NCBI GenBank assembly: GCA_948745425.1 | Contig: CAPZDM010000011.1 | Coordinates: 1-34,526, forward strand | Direction of reading: 5' to 3' | DNA from: an uncultured Clostridia bacterium | Lineage (GTDB): Bacteria > Bacillota > Clostridia > TANB77 > CAG-508 | Length of the DNA stretch: 34,526 nt | Shown: positions 14,145 through 21,394 of the stretch, in pieces | Layout of the letters: each line of letters opens with the position of its first letter | How positions within the stretch are numbered: the first letter of the stretch is position 1 | Notes under the pieces: model-generated | What the model was told of the DNA's origin: nothing | The model's input: the letters and a program-made list of their open reading frames with translations, nothing else | Databases searched by the model: none | Translations under genes and position numbers: made by a program

Positions 14145-15341
14145 ATGATAAAAAGGGAAAAATACCTAAAAAAGATTAGAGGATTTTATAACCAAGATTT
14201 AATAAAAGTAATTACAGGAATAAGAAGATCTGGAAAATCTACATTACTACGACAAATAATAGATGAATTACAAGAAGAAGGAGTATCAAAAGAAAGAATA
14301 ATATATATAAATTTTGAAGATATTGATATGTCTTTTATTAAGAATGATAAAGACTTAAATGCATATATCAAAAAGCAGATATTAACAGATGAAAAATATT
14401 ATTTATTTTTTGATGAAATACAAAATATTGTAGATTGGGAAAGGGCAGTAAATTCATTTAAGGCAACTAAAAATGTATCTATATTTATAACAGGTTCAAA
14501 TAGTAATTTATTATCAGGAGAACTTGCAACATTAATTGCGGGAAGATATGTTTCATTTAAAATACAACCATTTTCTTTTAAAGAGATTTGTGAGTTAAAA
14601 AAATTAAAAGATAAAGAAGAAATAGAAAAAGCATTTGAAGATTATATGAAATGGGGAGGAATGCCACAAAGATTTTATTTTGAAAATGAATTAGAAATAA
14701 AAAATTATTTAATGGATTTATATGATTCAATTGTGGTAAAAGATATTATAAGTAGATACAAAGTTAAAGATGTAGAATTGTTAAACAAGATTTTAGAATA
14801 TTTAATGTCAACGCCAGCACAACAATTTTCTGTAACCAATATTGTTAATTATTTGAAAAATGAAAAAAGAAATTGCTCGAATGAAACTTTATACAATTAC
14901 TTGTCTTATATAATTAATTCTTTTATTATGAGTAAAGCAAAAAGATATGATATAAAAGGGAAAAAAATTTTAAGTACAAATGATAAATATTATTTGACAG
15001 ATTTAGGATTAGGGCAAGTAAAAAGTTCATCAAAGACAAAAGGAAAGGGAAGTATACTTGAGAATATAGTATATAATGAGTTAATCGATAGAGGCTATGA
15101 TGTTGTAGTTGGAAAAACAGATGTTGCTGAAATAGATTTTATTGCTACATATTTTGAAGAAAAGATATATGTCCAAGTTGCGTACATTTTAGCTGATGAT
15201 TCTGTTGTGGATAGAGAATTCGGAGTATTTAAAAATATAGAAGATAATTATCCTAAATATGTAATAACAATGGATAAATTTGATTTTTCTCAAGACGGAA
15301 TAATTCATAAAAATGTAATCGATTGGTTGCTAGAAGAGTAA
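14145..15341 (+). CDS. ATP-binding protein, AAA_14 plus DUF4143
   Basis: 398 residues. Walker A is ITGIRRSGKSTLLRQI (about 23-38) and Walker B is YLFFDEIQNI (about 85-94); sensor-like FITGSNSNLL follows. The C-terminal DUF4143 domain has a nuclease-like core (YNELIDRGYDVVVG, AEIDFIATYFEEKIYVQVAY). Such proteins are common accessory or defence-type cargo in bacteria; their biochemical role is largely unknown. The start follows AAAGGAAAGGAG. The gene has its own strong promoter and terminator, so it is an independent cargo unit of the element. Confidence 0.88.
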   Translation: MIKREKYLKKIRGFYNQDLIKVITGIRRSGKSTLLRQIIDELQEEGVSKERIIYINFEDIDMSFIKNDKDLNAYIKKQILTDEKYYLFFDEIQNIVDWERAVNSFKATKNVSIFITGSNSNLLSGELATLIAGRYVSFKIQPFSFKEICELKKLKDKEEIEKAFEDYMKWGGMPQRFYFENELEIKNYLMDLYDSIVVKDIISRYKVKDVELLNKILEYLMSTPAQQFSVTNIVNYLKNEKRNCSNETLYNYLSYIINSFIMSKAKRYDIKGKKILSTNDKYYLTDLGLGQVKSSSKTKGKGSILENIVYNELIDRGYDVVVGKTDVAEIDFIATYFEEKIYVQVAYILADDSVVDREFGVFKNIEDNYPKYVITMDKFDFSQDGIIHKNVIDWLLEE

Positions 15342-15360
15342 ATTTTAATGTAAATTCACA

Positions 15361-15390
15361 AGAGTAGTATTAATGAAGCTACTCTTTTTG
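15361..15390 (+). terminator. Terminator of the AAA/DUF4143 gene
   Basis: AGAGTAG (15361-15367) pairs with CTACTCT (15379-15385), followed by TTTTG. The spacer to 15631 shows only short dyads and no gene. Confidence 0.75.
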
Positions 15391-15631
15391 TTGGATAAAA
15401 GCATAAGGTAAAATTACTCTAATTAGAGAATAAAAAGCAACAAAATCGATTGTGGAGCGAAAGAAGGTAAGAAACTAAGAGATTATTCAGCAATACAAGA
15501 TACAAAAAATGAGACATCTAATTGACATCTCGAATAAAAATGAGTATACAACTAAAAGCCACGCTTTTAGGCAGTTTTCGAGAATGGCGATGTCACCCTG
15601 ATCCTGCAAATTTCTTTTTAAAGAAATTTGA

Positions 15632-15847
15632 TTGAAAGAAGAATTACTAAAAGAACAAGAAATAAGTTTTAGAAATGCAGTACAAAGTATACCTAGTTTT
15701 ATGAAACAAACTAAATGTGAAATTATGAATTTGTTTTATGATTACATAGAAATATTTAATGACAGAAATTCATATTTTGAACAGAAATATTATGAAGCAG
15801 GATTCAAAGATGCAGTAGGACTTATATTGCAAAGTATAAAGAAGTAA
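15632..15847 (+). CDS. Small hypothetical protein of the element (DUF6809-like)
   Basis: 71 residues with a TTG start. The pattern of a coil followed by YIEIFNDRNSYFEQKYYEAGFKDAVGLILQSI resembles small clostridial proteins ending in FxxGFxLGxxL (DUF6809-type), frequent in mobile elements. The RBS is weak (AAAGAAATTTGA), so expression is uncertain, but codon use looks genuine and a terminator follows. Function unknown. Confidence 0.55.
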   Translation: MKEELLKEQEISFRNAVQSIPSFMKQTKCEIMNLFYDYIEIFNDRNSYFEQKYYEAGFKDAVGLILQSIKK

Positions 15848-15854
15848 ATCTTTT

Positions 15855-15886
15855 AACGATAGTATCAAATGATATTATCGTTTTTA
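15855..15886 (+). terminator. Hairpin terminator after the 71-residue ORF
   Basis: AACGATAGTATC (15855-15866) pairs with GATATTATCGTT (15871-15882, one mismatch), followed by TTTT. Confidence 0.7.
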
Positions 15887-15910
15887 TAAAAAAGATTTTG
15901 AAAATATCCA

Positions 15911-15942
15911 TTGACAAATAATGTAAATGGTGTTATTATAAT
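15911..15942 (+). promoter_or_regulatory. Promoter of the leader RNA upstream of the recombinase
   Basis: TTGACA (15911-15916), 17 bases, TATTAT (15934-15939), with an overlapping TATAAT at 15937-15942. No ORF with a credible RBS follows for about 250 bases. Confidence 0.65.
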
Positions 15943-15948
15943 TTTACA

Positions 15949-16130
15949 AAAGCAATAGAAGTATTGCTTAGTATACTTATACATAAAAGTTGTGATACAA
16001 AAATCAACTAAATACAATGCGAAACTGTTGTCCTGTATGACTTTTTACACGAAAAAACTGTTAGCAAAAAATCTACCAAATTAAATAAGTAAAATACAAG
16101 AATATGATGAAGAATGTCATATTCTTTTTT
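15949..16130 (+). ncRNA. Putative ~180-nt leader or small RNA with terminal attenuator
   Basis: The transcript expected from the promoter at 15911 would begin near 15949. It opens with a hairpin (AAGCAATA 15950-15957 with TATTGCTT 15962-15969) and ends in an intrinsic terminator (AGAATATGA 16099-16107 with TCATATTCT 16117-16125, then TTTTT). It has no clear ORF apart from a 7-codon ATG frame at 16017 without an RBS. It could be a free small RNA or an attenuator controlling the downstream small ORF and recombinase. Inference from promoter and terminator only; no Rfam family recognised. Confidence 0.45.
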
Positions 16131-16195
16131 GATGGATTTACCAGTGTTTGTTATATTCCTTGTAGAGCGGGGAATACTAAGAGTGGTGATAGAGC

Positions 16196-16333
16196 ATGAA
16201 TGGTAATGATAATACAAAACTTACAAAAGAAGAATATAAGATAAAAGATGTATTTAATGAAAATTCAAAAATTGATATTAATGAAATTATAAAAGAATCT
16301 TTTTTATTAAGCCTAAGAGATTGTAAAATGTAG
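16196..16333 (+). CDS. 45-residue ORF upstream of the recombinase
   Basis: ATG 16196 to TAG 16333, encoding MNGNDNTKLTKEEYKIKDVF and ending in ESFLLSLRDCKM. It has a weak RBS (GAGTGGTGA) and a helical, charged composition. Small ORFs in this position often occur with clostridial recombinase modules, so it could be a recombination directionality factor. That is speculative; no family recognised. Confidence 0.45.
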   Translation: MNGNDNTKLTKEEYKIKDVFNENSKIDINEIIKESFLLSLRDCKM

Positions 16334-16342
16334 TAATGAAAA

Positions 16343-16399
16343 AATCGCCTAAAATGTACCAAAATTTTGTGGTTTATGGTATAATAGTTTTAGGCGATT
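16343..16399 (+). promoter_or_regulatory. Recombinase promoter region flanked by inverted repeats
   Basis: AATCGCCTAAAA (16343-16354) and TTTTAGGCGATT (16388-16399) are perfect inverted copies flanking a TATAAT (16380-16385); the -35 is poor. The arrangement suggests a looped or repressor-controlled promoter. The same motif occurs at the left end of the element near 13908. Confidence 0.55.
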
Positions 16400-16418
16400 G
16401 CTTAAAGGGAGGGATTAG

Positions 16419-18095
16419 ATGTATCAAACATTACCAATAAGCAATCAAAAGACCTTTAAAGTAGGTTTATATATTAGGTTATCTAGGGAAGATGGTGATA
16501 AAGAAGAAAGTTCTAGTGTTACAAATCAAAGGGAAATTTTAAAACGATTTGTAAATGATAATGAGAATTTTTTCATTGTAAAAGAATATGTAGATGATGG
16601 ATGGACTGGTACAAATTTTGATAGACCAAGTTTTAAAGAAATGATACATGATATTGAAACAGGGTTAATTGATACAGTTATTACAAAGGATTTATCAAGA
16701 CTTGGAAGAGAAAGACTAGCAGTGGGGTATTATACAGAAATCTATTTTCCAGAGCATAGTGTAAGGTATATAGCACTTTTAGATAATATTGACACATACT
16801 TGGATTCAGGAATGAACGATATGGCACCTTTTAAAGGAGTTATAAACGATATGTATGTACGAGATATTTCTAAAAAAATTCGTAGTTCTTTGATTGAAAG
16901 AAGAAAAGCAGGAAACTACTTAGCAGTAACAGCACCATATGGATATAAGAAAGATCCAGAAAATAAATTTCATTTGGTAGTAGAGCACAAAGAAGCGGAA
17001 ATAGTAAAAAGAATTTTTGCTCTATATAGGCAGGGAAATGGACTAACAAAAATTGCACAGATTCTTACTAAGGATGGGGTAACCGTTCCAGGAGAAAGTA
17101 GAAATATTGGAAAAACTAGAGAAACTGTATTATATGGTTCTTGGAAGCAAACAACAATTAGACGAATATTAACCAATAGAGTGTATTTAGGAGAACTTGT
17201 ACAATTTAAAAAAAGAAAAGTAAATTACAAATCAAAAAGAAGAATAGAAGTGCCAGAAGAGGAGAGATATATTTGCAAAGGAACACATGAAGCAATTATT
17301 ACTGAAGAAGACTTTGATAAAGTGCAGGAAATCTTAAAAGGCAATAAATCTTTTAAAGGAACGAAACATGATTATTTATTTAAAGGACTTTTATATTGTG
17401 CAGAGTGTGGAGCAAGGTTAAATGTAACATATTCTAACTATGCATTAAAGAAATATGGAGAATATCGATATACAACAATATGCTACAGCTATTCAAGATT
17501 ATATAGTGATATTTGTACAAGACATTCTAACAGTATTCCAGTATTAGAAGAAATTTTGATTGAACATATAAAAACAGTTTGTAAAAAATATCTTCAAAAG
17601 GATTTATCAAATGAGTTGCTAAAATTAGCACAAAAAGAAAAAATGCAAAGATTACAAATGCAAAATGATGAAAAAAGATTAGAAGAACTAGAACAAAAAA
17701 TTGCTGATTCTAGCTTGTATATTAAAAACTTGTACAAAGATAAAGTAAAAGGGATTGTTTCTGAAAATGATTATATTGAACTTGTAACAGAGTTTACAAA
17801 AGAGCGAGAAAATTATTTAAAAGAAAAACAAGACCTCGAAAGAAAATTATCAGAAGATAAAGTCAAGAAAGATGATACAGATAAGTTAGAAAAACTAGTA
17901 AATGAATTCTTAAAACTAGATAAACCAACAAAAGCATTGTTAAATGAATTAATTGAGAAAATTACAATTTCAGAAAATCATGAAATTACGATTTATTATA
18001 AATTTAGTGAACTTACTGAAATTGGAAAACATGAAGATAAGATAATAAAAGAAGCGAAAGTTGTAAACAATAGAAATAAGAAATATATTGCTTAA
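16419..18095 (+). CDS. Large serine recombinase (resolvase/invertase family)
   Basis: 558 residues. The N-terminal catalytic domain has VGLYIRLSREDGD with the nucleophilic Ser, then QREILKRFV and TKDLSRLGRERLAVG carrying the conserved Arg residues. A Recombinase domain (about 185-290, PYGYKKDPENKFHLV, RRILTNRVYLGELV), a zinc ribbon (YCAECGARL, later two Cys) and a coiled-coil (about 400-500) follow. The RBS is AAAGGGAGGG. It lies 0.2 kb from the right att site, as is normal for enzymes that integrate and excise their own element. The domain layout is the same as SpoIVCA of skin. It should act on the TCACTAGC sites described here. Confidence 0.95.
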   Translation: MYQTLPISNQKTFKVGLYIRLSREDGDKEESSSVTNQREILKRFVNDNENFFIVKEYVDDGWTGTNFDRPSFKEMIHDIETGLIDTVITKDLSRLGRERLAVGYYTEIYFPEHSVRYIALLDNIDTYLDSGMNDMAPFKGVINDMYVRDISKKIRSSLIERRKAGNYLAVTAPYGYKKDPENKFHLVVEHKEAEIVKRIFALYRQGNGLTKIAQILTKDGVTVPGESRNIGKTRETVLYGSWKQTTIRRILTNRVYLGELVQFKKRKVNYKSKRRIEVPEEERYICKGTHEAIITEEDFDKVQEILKGNKSFKGTKHDYLFKGLLYCAECGARLNVTYSNYALKKYGEYRYTTICYSYSRLYSDICTRHSNSIPVLEEILIEHIKTVCKKYLQKDLSNELLKLAQKEKMQRLQMQNDEKRLEELEQKIADSSLYIKNLYKDKVKGIVSENDYIELVTEFTKERENYLKEKQDLERKLSEDKVKKDDTDKLEKLVNEFLKLDKPTKALLNELIEKITISENHEITIYYKFSELTEIGKHEDKIIKEAKVVNNRNKKYIA

Positions 18096-18118
18096 AGAAT
18101 AGGGCGCTTCTTTGAAAA

Positions 18119-18143
18119 CGGACGAGCAATGCTCGCCCCTACA
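18119..18143 (-). repeat. REP-like palindromic repeat, copy B
   Basis: Read on the minus strand it begins TGTAGGGGCGAGCA, closes the hairpin with TGCTCG and ends TCCG. It is the best-formed of the three copies (CGAGCA/TGCTCG stem) and lies between the recombinase gene and the right att site. Confidence 0.65.
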
Positions 18144-18273
18144 AGAATAAGATTAATAAAAAACAAAAATATGAAGTAGCTTTTGATGAAAAGTGTTTAA
18201 GAATAATGAAAGCAAATCTCATATATATTCGATTTGCATAAGTCATTTGTAATCGGCAAAGCCTTAACAACTG

Positions 18274-18307
18274 ACTTAAATATATTTTTAACAGCCTCAT
18301 CACTAGC
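18274..18307. other. Right attachment site of the element
   Basis: Arm ACTTAAATATATTTTT (18274-18289), a 10-base gap, and the core TCACTAGC (18300-18307). On an excised circle the two 16-bp arms would flank a 22-base centre whose midpoint falls between the T and C of the core. Confidence 0.8.
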
Positions 18308-18379
18308 TACTTCATATTTGAATTTATCTAAAGCGTCCATAGCTTCTGGAACTAATTTTTTGTTAGAATTGTTTGCCAT
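18308..18379 (-). pseudogene. 5' half of the split alpha/beta-type SASP gene
   Basis: ATG at 18379 (minus), 8 bases after AGGAGGTG, encodes MANNSNKKLVPEAMDALDKF then KYEV, the N-terminal half of an SASP. The following codons in the present arrangement (DEAVKNIFKSVVKAL...) come from element DNA and stop at 18197, giving a chimeric, SASP-unlike tail. Continuing instead at 13799 gives KYEVASEVGV, the germination-protease site. As it stands no functional SASP should be made from this locus unless the element excises. Confidence 0.9.
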
Positions 18380-18385
18380 TATCAT

Positions 18386-18811
18386 TCACCTCCTAGAATA
18401 AATCATTTTGCTATGAAACAATTTGGTCACCAAATCATTTCATACTATATATTGCGCAATAATTACAAAAATAAACAAGAAAAATTTGGTAAAAATGTAA
18501 AAGTAATCCATGGATTAAAAACATATAAGAATGCTACAATATAAAATAGAATAAAAAAGCTAACAAAACATACAAAATATTATAGGGAAATTCATAAATA
18601 ATTATAAATGTTATTAAACAAAATTATATAAACACTACATTTTTATATATGAAAATTAACCAATAAATTAAACATATACAAAATATTACAAAAATATTAC
18701 ATCAATATGACGTTTATATTACAAAAACTGTAAATTGTTGAATAATGAAAAATTCTAGCGTATAATATAATTGATGACGATTAATTGTAGAAAAAAAGGG
18801 AGGAATTTGAA
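18386..18811. promoter_or_regulatory. Divergent intergenic region between the SASP 5' half and the Tad-like locus
   Basis: No gene is present in these 426 bases. On the SASP side are two palindromes, ATTTGGT-C-ACCAAAT (18421-18435) and TATTGCGCAATA (18450-18461), which may be operators. I could not find a clear sigma-G promoter. On the right, TTGAAT (18738-18743), 17 bases, TATAAT (18761-18766) is a good sigma-A promoter for the Tad-like operon. Confidence 0.65.
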
Positions 18812-19768
18812 ATGGCATCAAATCCAATGCAAAGAAAAGCAAGAAATTCATTTTTATTAGGAGTATTTATTACAATGATAATTGCAGCACTTGTAATAGC
18901 ATTCCTTTTATGGATGATGTATCAACAAAAAACAGAAAAAGAAGAAATAGAAAACGCAAAAGTAACAGTTTATGTATTATTGAAAGATGTAACCTCAGGT
19001 TCTAATGTAGCAACAAAAACAGAAAAAGGAGGACTTTTAACAAACGGATTAACAACTGTAGAAGTTACAAAAAGTGCAGTACCTGATACAGCAATTACAG
19101 CATCAAACTATTCAAGTGCAATAACAGAAAATTCAATATATAAAATAGATTTAAAAGCAGGAACTATATTATCAACAGACATGTTAATAGAATCACAAGA
19201 TAAAACAGGAAATGATACAAGAGAACAAGAATTTAACATGATAATATTACCTACATATTTAAAAAAGGATGACTATGTAGATATAAGACTAAGATTACCA
19301 AGTGGAGAAGATTACATAGTAGTATCAAAAAAGAAAATATTAGATACTAATGAAATCACTATGTGGATAAATCTTAATGAAGATGAAATATTAACATTAT
19401 CAAATGCAATAGTAGAAGCATATCAAATAGAAGGATCTATACTATATGCAACAACATATGTTGAACCAGGAATGCAAGAAGCAGCATCAATAACATATGT
19501 TCCAACACTTTCAGTAGCACAATTAATAAACAATGATCCAAATGTTGTACAAACTGCAAAAGATGAATTAGCAAAAAGATATGCAAATGCAGCATTATAT
19601 AGTGGAAGAACACAAGTTATAAATCCAGCAGTTGCAGGAGCAGGAGAAGATGCGCAAGGAAACGTATCAACAGGAACAGGAGCATCAATAGAAGCACAAA
19701 GAGAATCAAGAAGTGAATACTTAAAACAATTAGAAGCACAACAAGTAACAACAACAACTAATAAATAA
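18812..19768 (+). CDS. CpaB/RcpC-like SAF-domain protein of the Tad-like locus
   Basis: 318 residues. One transmembrane helix (about 14-36), then an extracytoplasmic part with a SAF-like domain: VLLKDVTSGSNV, YKIDLKAGTILSTDML and the RcpC segment MIILPTYLKKDDYVDIRLRLPSGEDYIVVSKKKI. CpaB/RcpC stabilises the outer part of Flp pilus machines. A Thr/Ala-rich tail ends the protein. The RBS is AAAGGGAGG. It is the first gene of a run with short spacings through 29096, placing it in the pilus-like apparatus. Confidence 0.75.
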   Translation: MASNPMQRKARNSFLLGVFITMIIAALVIAFLLWMMYQQKTEKEEIENAKVTVYVLLKDVTSGSNVATKTEKGGLLTNGLTTVEVTKSAVPDTAITASNYSSAITENSIYKIDLKAGTILSTDMLIESQDKTGNDTREQEFNMIILPTYLKKDDYVDIRLRLPSGEDYIVVSKKKILDTNEITMWINLNEDEILTLSNAIVEAYQIEGSILYATTYVEPGMQEAASITYVPTLSVAQLINNDPNVVQTAKDELAKRYANAALYSGRTQVINPAVAGAGEDAQGNVSTGTGASIEAQRESRSEYLKQLEAQQVTTTTNK

Positions 19769-19779
19769 GGAGAGGAATA

Positions 19780-20481
19780 ATGAAAAAAGTCGGATTTATT
19801 GGAGCATACGATAAAGCAAACCTAATAATGTGTCTTGCAAAAATTTTATCAATGAAAAATAAAAGAGTTTTAATTGTAGACACAACAGCAGAGCAGAAAT
19901 TTAGATATATAGTACCTACATTAGAACCGACTATGACATATATAACAACATGGGAGGAAGTAGATGTAGCAGTAGGATTTAAGAAAATGGAACATATATA
20001 TGATTATATTGGGACTACAGAAGAAACCTTAGAATACGATGTTATATTAATGAATATTGATAGTGCAAACACATTAGAAGATATGAAAGCATATGAAAAT
20101 GATATCAATTGTTTTGTAACAGCGATGGACTTGTATTCAATTAGAAAAGGAATTGAAATATTTAATAATATAAGAAGACCTATGAGATTAGTAAAAGTTA
20201 TATTCTCAAGGCAAATGAACGAAGCAGATAATCAATATATAGATTATTTAGCATCAGAAGCCAAGATGCAATGGGATGAAAGACAAATATTTTTCCCATT
20301 AATATTAGATGATAAATACATAGAAATGGATAATCAATTGATTTATAGACTTGGATTAAAATCAATGAGTTCTTTATATAAAGATAGTTTAGCAGAATTA
20401 ACAGGTATGTTATTTGGAAATATAATCAATGAACAAGATGCAAAGAAAACAATAAAAGTACTAGAAAGGAATGGGATATAA
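19780..20481 (+). CDS. ParA/TadZ-like protein without a P-loop
   Basis: 233 residues. The order of elements follows MinD/ParA folds (MKKVGFIGAYDKANLIMCLAKIL, KRVLIVDTT, YDVILMNIDSA, RLVKVIFSRQM), but the N-terminal KGGxGKT loop is replaced by GAYDKANL, so ATP hydrolysis is unlikely. It probably works as a partner or localisation factor for the next gene; the two are separated by no bases (stop directly before ATG 20482). Confidence 0.65.
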   Translation: MKKVGFIGAYDKANLIMCLAKILSMKNKRVLIVDTTAEQKFRYIVPTLEPTMTYITTWEEVDVAVGFKKMEHIYDYIGTTEETLEYDVILMNIDSANTLEDMKAYENDINCFVTAMDLYSIRKGIEIFNNIRRPMRLVKVIFSRQMNEADNQYIDYLASEAKMQWDERQIFFPLILDDKYIEMDNQLIYRLGLKSMSSLYKDSLAELTGMLFGNIINEQDAKKTIKVLERNGI

Positions 20482-21324
20482 ATGTCTATAATAACTTTTT
20501 GGAATAATAGCAAAAGTGGTCATATAGGACAAACTGCATCTTTAGCAGCAGTAGCAACACTGATGGCAGTAGAACATAATTATAAAATCCTATTAATTTC
20601 AACAGAAATTGGAGATATGGAACTAGATAAAGCATATGGAGTATCTGAAAATGCTGCAATGAAATTTTTGGGACTAAAAGAGGCAAAATTCAACTCAGGA
20701 ATAGAAGGAATTATGAAACTAGCAAATAGTGGTAAACTAACACCAACCCTAATAGGAAACTTTACAAAAATAGTATTAAAAAACAGACTAGAAGTAATAG
20801 CAGGAAAAAAAGAAACTGATGAAGATGAAAACGAAAAATTTGATGCTAATGGTTATCCAGATGTAATAAAAATAGCAAATCAATATTATGACATGGTATT
20901 TGTAGATTTAAATAGAGGATTAGATTCAAATATAACAAGAAGAGTATTAGAAGCATCAAACTTAATAATCTGTAATATGGAACAAAAAATTGAAGAAGTT
21001 GAGAGGATAGTAGAATTACAAAAACAAGAAAAAATAATAAGTGGAAAAAATGTTATATATCTATTAAATAGATATGAAAAAAATTCAAAATATAATGCAA
21101 AAAATATAATAAGAAGTTCAAGAATGAAAAAGGACTTATACACAGTGCCATATGATTTAATGTACAGTGACGCATTACAAGATGGAATAGTAGATGGGTG
21201 GATGTTAAATCCAAAGATAAGAAAAGCCACAATAGAAGAAGAACATGGATTTTTTATAGCACAATTAAATAAACTTTGCGAAGGTATAATTTACAAATTA
21301 CAAGAGTTACATATGTTACATTAA
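20482..21324 (+). CDS. MinD/ParA-like ATPase-fold protein with deviant P-loop
   Basis: 280 residues. MSIITFWNNSKSGHIGQTAS occupies the deviant Walker A position, with GQT instead of GKT. ILLISTEIGD and YDMVFVDLNRGLD match the switch and Walker B strands. TadZ-like proteins of this type position Tad pilus machines. The loss of the Walker lysine is shared in kind with the CpaE-like protein at 6368 and the preceding gene. Confidence 0.65.
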   Translation: MSIITFWNNSKSGHIGQTASLAAVATLMAVEHNYKILLISTEIGDMELDKAYGVSENAAMKFLGLKEAKFNSGIEGIMKLANSGKLTPTLIGNFTKIVLKNRLEVIAGKKETDEDENEKFDANGYPDVIKIANQYYDMVFVDLNRGLDSNITRRVLEASNLIICNMEQKIEEVERIVELQKQEKIISGKNVIYLLNRYEKNSKYNAKNIIRSSRMKKDLYTVPYDLMYSDALQDGIVDGWMLNPKIRKATIEEEHGFFIAQLNKLCEGIIYKLQELHMLH

Positions 21325-21394
21325 TTGAAAAATAATTGGGAACAATTCTTTTCCAATTCAGAATTTAAATACTTGGGAAGGAGAGATATACATA

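Larger units (their letters stand above)
13792..18307. mobile_element. 4.5-kb integrative element with large serine recombinase, inserted in a SASP gene
   Basis: The ends are defined by the shared core TCACTAGC (13792-13799 and 18300-18307) inside the two SASP halves. Perfect 16-bp inverted arms lie just inside each end. Cargo in order: AAA/DUF4143 ATPase, a 71-residue protein, a promoter-terminator leader RNA, a 45-residue ORF and a large serine recombinase transcribed toward the right end. No replication, conjugation or phage structural gene is present. The size is 4508 bp, counting one core. It resembles a small recombinase-borne island or a skin-like intervening element. Confidence 0.85.

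Noticed and set aside
18197..18385. A novel 62-residue minus-strand protein
   Set aside because: Its first 24 residues (from 18379) are the N-terminal half of an SASP; the rest is read-through into the element after the att core.
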